A DNA stretch of 64,000 nt, from positions 558,001-622,000 of the forward strand of contig NZ_JANHOF010000004.1 of NCBI RefSeq assembly GCF_024498075.1, in the 5' to 3' direction. The stretch is from Paenibacillus mendelii. Its GTDB lineage: Bacteria; Bacillota; Bacilli; Paenibacillales; Paenibacillaceae. Made by a program: the position numbers and the translations under genes. Under the pieces are notes generated by a model, which made no database searches, was not told the DNA's origin, and saw only the letters and a list, made by a program, of their open reading frames with translations. How positions within the stretch are numbered: position 1 is the stretch's first letter; every line of letters starts with the position of its first letter. Positions 60,329 through 64,000 of this stretch are shown piece by piece.

Positions 60329-60664
60329 TTAGTGCCAGAATATCCCGCTGGCATTCACATCGACACATTGCAGCTGATGGACAAAATCACCGCTTGGCGC
60401 AATCTCCTCGACAAGATGCCATTTATCTTTACTGTCCCGCCAGTAGACGCTCCACGTATTCGTCTCATTCTTAAAGCGGAATTGAGCAATATCGTACTCA
60501 AACCATCTGCTCTGGTAACCGAGTCTTTCTTCCTTCAAGGTGACATTATTGCCACGTATCGTAAATTTTAGCTTAATTTCATTCCTGATTTCCTTCGGAA
60601 CCTTCTGTTCGATATAGGATTGCAGGATACGAGTAACTCGTAATCTAGTGAATTCATCCAGCAT
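60329..60664 (-). CDS. DUF3024-domain protein
   Basis: A 111-aa protein resembling DUF3024: helical N terminus (TRLRVTRILQSYIEQKVPKEIRNEIKL), then KFTIRGNNVTLKEERLGYQ and the family block YDIAQFRFKNETNTWSVYWRDSKDKWHLVEEI. The function of the family is unknown. It is soluble with no signal peptide. AAGGAGATTTAC upstream supports the ATG. It is preceded by the DUF2569 gene on the same strand, 42 bases away. Confidence 0.85.
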   Translation of the reverse strand: MLDEFTRLRVTRILQSYIEQKVPKEIRNEIKLKFTIRGNNVTLKEERLGYQSRWFEYDIAQFRFKNETNTWSVYWRDSKDKWHLVEEIAPSGDFVHQLQCVDVNASGIFWH

Positions 60665-60706
60665 AGCTAAGTAAATCTCCTTATCAACGTATGGTCAATC
60701 ACTCTC

Positions 60707-61228
60707 TTATTTCACGAACGTATTCTTCACACGGACAGATCTCAGGAAATATGGAATCCAGATCAGGCAGGTGAACAGATTGCGGATGATCTTGCTTACC
60801 GATTTGCCCACTCCCTCTTCCGCGATGAGCGGAATGGATTGCGCCAGCATGAACCCGACTGAAGTAAGCATCAACACGACTGTGAAATAGAGGATCGCTG
60901 CGGGAACGAACCATCGTTTCTTCTTGTACAGCAGGATGAGTACAACAGTAAGAATAATGATGAGCACGGCATTCCCAATCGCTTCAAACGGGATGATGAT
61001 CGTCCACATGGCGTCGTACGCCGGCGAATCCGGAGAGGTTAATCTCTCCCAGGTTTCACCGGCGAATAGCGGCAGAATCCCTGCGGTCAGGTATAGAACC
61101 GAGCCCACCAGCGCAAACCACAGGCTGAACTGTACCAGTATGAGCCAACCGCCCAGACCGTTTATTTCAAGATCCCCGCGATTCAATCGCTTCGTTTCAC
61201 TTGGCCATATAGGCGGCTGGTTTGGCAT
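60707..61228 (-). CDS. DUF2569 family membrane protein
   Basis: A 173-aa protein with four hydrophobic segments. The family signs are the opening INGLGGWLILVQFSLW after a short cytoplasmic tail and the closing CLIWIPYFLRSVRVKNTFVK, nearly diagnostic for DUF2569. The function is unknown. Its ATG overlaps the stop of the upstream acetyltransferase gene by one base, so they are probably co-expressed. Confidence 0.87.
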   Translation of the reverse strand: MPNQPPIWPSETKRLNRGDLEINGLGGWLILVQFSLWFALVGSVLYLTAGILPLFAGETWERLTSPDSPAYDAMWTIIIPFEAIGNAVLIIILTVVLILLYKKKRWFVPAAILYFTVVLMLTSVGFMLAQSIPLIAEEGVGKSVSKIIRNLFTCLIWIPYFLRSVRVKNTFVK

Positions 61229-61821
61229 TAAGAGCGCTCCCCATCGATAGGATCGGCCATGAGTCTGGTATAATCACTTCGCAGAATAGCCATGAGCACC
61301 GTGTCGGTGTATGACCCATTCATATAATGACGTTCCCTCAGCCGACCCTCCTCGCGAAAGCCGCATCGAATATAGCAGTTTATAGCCGCAGCATTGTAAT
61401 CATGCACTTCGAGCTGCAACCGATTTAAATTCAATCGTTCGAATACAAATTTCTGCAGCACGCGGATCGCTTCCGAGCCATACCCTTTGTCGCGCATCTC
61501 CCGGCTGCCGATTACGATCCCCATCTCCGTTGTCCGGTTCTTCCAATCGAATTTAAACAAATCGATCTGTCCAATGTACGCTTCCGTCTTCAGGTCTGCA
61601 ATGACGAATCCGCGATGATCGCCTTCCTTCTCCAGCACTGCGCTCAGGAACGCTTCCGTCTCGGATGCCGTATGCGGGTACAGAAACACATCAGACAAGT
61701 TATTGACGACTTCCGGATCATTCACCCAATCCCGCATATGAACAAAATCATCACTGCGATACTCGCGCAGCATAATGCGATCTCCGTACAAACGAGGCAT
61801 TCCACTCACGTCCCTTTCCAT
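61228..61821 (-). CDS. GNAT-family N-acetyltransferase (RimJ/RimL-like)
   Basis: A 197-aa acetyltransferase: LYGDRIMLREYRSDDFVHMRDWVNDPEV, HRGFVIADLKTEAYIGQIDLFKFDWKNRTTEMGIVIG, the acetyl-CoA-binding REMRDKGYGSEAIRVLQKFVFERL and LEVHDYNAAAINCYIRCGFREEGRLRERHYMNG. It acts on amine substrates such as polyamines, N-termini or antibiotics; the substrate is unknown. The ATG at 61821 overlaps the preceding stop (TAATG); ATG 61800 or GTG 61809 are alternatives with a nearer ribosome site. Confidence 0.9.
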   Translation of the reverse strand: MERDVSGMPRLYGDRIMLREYRSDDFVHMRDWVNDPEVVNNLSDVFLYPHTASETEAFLSAVLEKEGDHRGFVIADLKTEAYIGQIDLFKFDWKNRTTEMGIVIGSREMRDKGYGSEAIRVLQKFVFERLNLNRLQLEVHDYNAAAINCYIRCGFREEGRLRERHYMNGSYTDTVLMAILRSDYTRLMADPIDGERS

Positions 61822-62666
61822 TAGCGATTGAAGGTTACGATCATTCTCCATTGCTTCCATGCGGTCAAATACGCGTTCAAATCATGCGGATGATGGTACG
61901 TACAGGTTACGATCCGATTGTAAAGCGCGATCGCGACTTCTTCATAGAGAGCCTTGAGCTCGCGGGAGAACGGCCATGCCTCATGATAAACGACTTCCGC
62001 AATGACGTCCGGGGTCAATTCATCGGAGGATGAACAGAATGCAAAGGCCAACTCGTACATCGGTTGTCCGATTAGGGGAGTCGGGTCGATCACGCCGGCG
62101 AGCTGATGATCTTCATCAAAGATAAAATTGTGCACACCGCAGTCCCCATGCAGGTGATAGAAGGGTCCCGTCACACGGTTGGAGTTGCCGGCCAGCTCGG
62201 CGACAAGATCATGATCCTCCTCCGTGAATAAGTCCCCTGATCCATTTCGCGTCAATCCCGTTTCCCCCAGCAGATAATATTGCCAGCTTTCCTCCCGGTC
62301 CCGCGGCCATTCCACCTCATCATAGCCGGAGATCAGCCGCCGGACCAATTCTAGGAGCATCTCGCCTTTATGACCAGGATAGTAAGCCGTGCTCCCAGCG
62401 ATATATTCGTAAATAAGGAAACGATTGGCAGGATCCACATACCGCAGCGAGGGTACGATCGGCAGCCTTTCGTAACGCTTCAAATAGGCAGCCTCCGCCT
62501 CGATAACATCCGGCTCATTCCATTTCAGCACCAGTCTGTCCTGCTTGCCGCATTTCATGAGATAAACCTGACTGTTTGTTCCGCCTTCCAGCTTGTCCAT
62601 GACGAGCTCACCGCTTGGCAGCACGCCGGCTGCAAACAATTCAGCTGCGATAACGGTCATTTCCAT
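61821..62666 (-). CDS. Phosphotransferase of the APH/choline-kinase-like family
   Basis: A protein of about 281 aa with a kinase-like fold. The nucleotide loop is DKLEGGTNSQVYLMKCGKQDRLVLKWNEPD with the conserved Lys, the hinge is FLIYEYIAGS, and the catalytic loop is YHLHGDCGVHNFIFDEDHQLAGVIDPTPLIGQPMYELAFAF (HGD...HN and ID). Aminoglycoside resistance is possible but most such chromosomal genes phosphorylate other small molecules. ATG 62666 is chosen because GGA lies six bases upstream; ATG 62687 and TTG 62702 lack a site. The GNAT gene follows with a TAATG overlap. Confidence 0.85.
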   Translation of the reverse strand: MEMTVIAAELFAAGVLPSGELVMDKLEGGTNSQVYLMKCGKQDRLVLKWNEPDVIEAEAAYLKRYERLPIVPSLRYVDPANRFLIYEYIAGSTAYYPGHKGEMLLELVRRLISGYDEVEWPRDREESWQYYLLGETGLTRNGSGDLFTEEDHDLVAELAGNSNRVTGPFYHLHGDCGVHNFIFDEDHQLAGVIDPTPLIGQPMYELAFAFCSSSDELTPDVIAEVVYHEAWPFSRELKALYEEVAIALYNRIVTCTYHHPHDLNAYLTAWKQWRMIVTFNR

Positions 62667-62772
62667 AGAATATCCAGCTTCCTTCATGTGTTTATTATTC
62701 AACTTTGCTACTTTCAGATGACTACCATCTTATCATATACCGTAAACTGCTGCCTCCGAAAGTTCGACATGT

Positions 62773-62812
62773 GCAAAAAAAGAGGACAGACCAAGCGTGA
62801 ACGCCGTCTGCC
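62773..62812 (-). terminator. Terminator after the DUF4247 lipoprotein gene
   Basis: The minus strand has GGCAGAC pairing with GTCTGTC (one G-U), then CTCTTTTTTTGC. It lies 31 bases after the stop. Confidence 0.75.
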
Positions 62813-62843
62813 CCTTTATTTGTTAACGAATCATGTTCTTTTC

Positions 62844-63605
62844 TCATCGCCGTTTCGATATGCGGCCGAGACCGACTCGCGTCTTCGGCTTCTTCGATTT
62901 TCGCGGAGACAGCCAGCTGCTCTGCTTGCTGCTCCCGGAGCTGTCCCTAGTAATTTTGCCGGTGGAGGCTGACTTCTCCGGCGTCTTACTGAATATGCTT
63001 CCCCCGCTGCCGGGCTGGCTCGAGGAAGCATCCTTCGACCTTTTGAAAATCGATCCTTTGCGTTCCACCGTCATCGGCGGAATCGCCTTCTTATCCTCTA
63101 CCGTCGGGGTACGAAACGACCCCGTCTTCGGCTTATAGACATCCCGGTCACTGTAGCCTCTGTAGCTGCCTCCACCATATCGGCCGTTGTCGAACAAATC
63201 GCTCAGCAGGCTCGCCAGCAAATAGCCTTCCAAGAAACTCATGCTGTAATTATTGCGCACATATTCCTTGGAATCGACTTCGACTAGCGTATCCTCAGGC
63301 TTCTTCTCGTCTTTCTGAAGCTGCACAATCCGGTCGGAGTAGACGAGGAACATCCGGTCCTCTGCCTCATCTGATTGCTGATCCGGCTTGGAGGACTTCA
63401 CCAGCTCGTCAGCAACCTCTGGAACCGTCTTGCCTTCTGCACGATAGACGTAGGACGTTTGCGAACCGCTTCCGCTGACGGATTCGAGCGGGTAGGTGTC
63501 CTTGATCGTTTCGTTAATGCCTCCGCATGCAGCGAGAAGCGGTACGATTAGACTGAAGGCGAGGAATAGTTTAAGTGCATATGACCATTTGTGCCGCATT
63601 CTCAA
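62844..63605 (-). CDS. DUF4247 lipoprotein with a basic Ser-rich tail
   Basis: A 253-aa exported protein. The signal peptide ends in a lipobox, LLAACGG, with Cys at residue 27, so it is lipid-anchored. The DUF4247 block VEVDSKEYVRNNYSMSFLEGYLLASLLSDLF lies at about residues 107-138. The last 95 residues are low complexity, Ser/Lys/Arg-rich (ERKGSIFKRSKDASSSQPG; KTRVGLGRISKRR) and strongly basic, suggesting contact with wall polymers or nucleic acid. The function of DUF4247 is unknown. It is downstream of a DUF4178 gene, six bases apart, a known neighbour pair in Bacillales. Confidence 0.86.
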   Translation of the reverse strand: MRMRHKWSYALKLFLAFSLIVPLLAACGGINETIKDTYPLESVSGSGSQTSYVYRAEGKTVPEVADELVKSSKPDQQSDEAEDRMFLVYSDRIVQLQKDEKKPEDTLVEVDSKEYVRNNYSMSFLEGYLLASLLSDLFDNGRYGGGSYRGYSDRDVYKPKTGSFRTPTVEDKKAIPPMTVERKGSIFKRSKDASSSQPGSGGSIFSKTPEKSASTGKITRDSSGSSKQSSWLSPRKSKKPKTRVGLGRISKRR

Positions 63606-63611
63606 ACCTCC

Positions 63612-64000
63612 TTAGCTGCCTCGCAGCACGCGAACGTCTGCGGGAAGCACATCCTCACCCTCGTACAGCATAAACCGTCCGTCCTGCCACTCCACCCGGA
63701 GAAGCTTCATATCGTCGGATTGATATTGCCACACGTACTGCTCGCCGCCTTGGAAGAACGGTGTTTTGCCTGCGGCCGTAATAAAACCGTTGTACTGCTC
63801 TTCCATATGATAGGTCCGGTCGTCCAGCTCGATCACGGTCGGTACCTCGTCCACCGAATCCAGTCGTCCGTCTATGGGCTCATACAAGGCATATAAGGTG
63901 CGCTCGCGTTCCTCAATGGTTAAATACCGGATGCTTGCCCCGTCTTGAAGCGTCAGGACAATCAAATTCCGCTGACGGTTCTGGGTCCGTCCCACAACCT
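63612..64000 (-). CDS. DUF4178-domain protein, 5' end outside the window
   Basis: The open frame runs to the end of the window, so the start is probably beyond 64000; the GTG at 63995 is internal or doubtful. The visible 127 residues match the DUF4178 pattern of short beta strands: IRYLTIEERERTLYALYEPIDGR, IELDDRTYHMEEQYNGFITAAGK and LLRVEWQDGRFMLYEGEDVLPADVRVL. No signal peptide in the visible part. The function is unknown. It is followed by the DUF4247 lipoprotein gene after six bases. Confidence 0.78.
   Translation of the reverse strand, partial: VVGRTQNRQRNLIVLTLQDGASIRYLTIEERERTLYALYEPIDGRLDSVDEVPTVIELDDRTYHMEEQYNGFITAAGKTPFFQGGEQYVWQYQSDDMKLLRVEWQDGRFMLYEGEDVLPADVRVLRGS

Noticed and set aside
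1-64000. CRISPR arrays, tRNA or rRNA genes, insertion sequences, prophage or attachment sites
   Set aside because: Reading both strands showed no spaced direct repeats of CRISPR type, no transposase or integrase, and no recognisable tRNA or rRNA sequence.

Overview
The window looks like a chromosomal segment of a spore-forming, bacillithiol-using Firmicute of the Paenibacillaceae (Paenibacillus-like). Reasons: an acsA/acuA/acuC/ccpA neighbourhood like that of Bacillus, a gerP spore-coat permeability operon, a YjcZ-type small sporulation protein, a monothiol bacilliredoxin (BrxC/YtxJ), strong AGGAGG ribosome binding sites with many TTG and GTG starts, and moderate GC. I see no rRNA, tRNA, CRISPR array, phage, transposase or plasmid gene. 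Most of the window is ordinary core and metabolic DNA; the accessory interest lies in a large exopolysaccharide (EPS) locus, a few repeat proteins and one broken gene.

Layout. 1-8.7 kb: the 3' end of a fibronectin-III protein (probably a penicillin-binding protein), then acetate/acetoin genes (acsA divergent from acuA-acuC, with a CcpA site between them), ccpA-mtnN, brxC, a zinc-ribbon protein, a VanZ-like protein and a PfpI/DJ-1 protein. 8.7-12.3 kb: a sugar PTS transporter (EIICBA) and Enzyme I, without HPr. 12.5-16.8 kb: a Q-rich repeat protein, a CoA-binding protein, a divergent EPSP synthase, and aroK coupled to two fluoride-channel genes. 16.8-20 kb: gnd and gluconokinase. 20.3-24.3 kb: unknowns, an Hsp20-like protein, the gerP operon and a YjcZ-like peptide. 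24.4-32.3 kb: a glycogen operon glgB-glgC-glgD-glgA-GH15 with a recognisable promoter. 32.4-38.8 kb: a GH127 glycosidase, an alcohol dehydrogenase and an aldo-keto reductase bracketed by two paralogous AraC regulators.

39-57.3 kb is a minus-strand EPS operon. It begins with the phosphotyrosine control module (PHP phosphatase, Wzz-like activator, BY-kinase). Next come a membrane nucleotide-sugar dehydratase, a flippase, glycosyltransferases, a polymerase candidate, an O-acetyltransferase, a UDP-glucuronate epimerase, a glycosyltransferase fused to a polyprenyl-phosphate sugar transferase, and an aminotransferase. It ends with galU and UDP-glucose dehydrogenase, then a VanZ-like protein, an anchored charged protein and a secreted PGKPEN-repeat protein. 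Together these predict a Wzx/Wzy-type acidic polymer containing uronic and amino-deoxy sugars under tyrosine-phosphorylation control. An AT-rich region of about 0.8 kb precedes it.

58-64 kb: a PadR/DUF1700 pair, a Tat-exported metallophosphoesterase, a frameshifted DUF2809 gene, DUF3024 and DUF2569 proteins, a GNAT acetyltransferase, an APH-type phosphotransferase, and a DUF4247 lipoprotein next to a DUF4178 gene cut by the window edge.

I did not find one clearly new biological system. The best candidates for something undescribed are the Q/S-rich VISxxGY repeat protein at 12.5-13.1 kb, the two proteins at the tail of the EPS operon (39.1-40.5 kb), and the fused EPS-initiating enzyme. Functions rest on recognised motifs and family memory; no database search was run.
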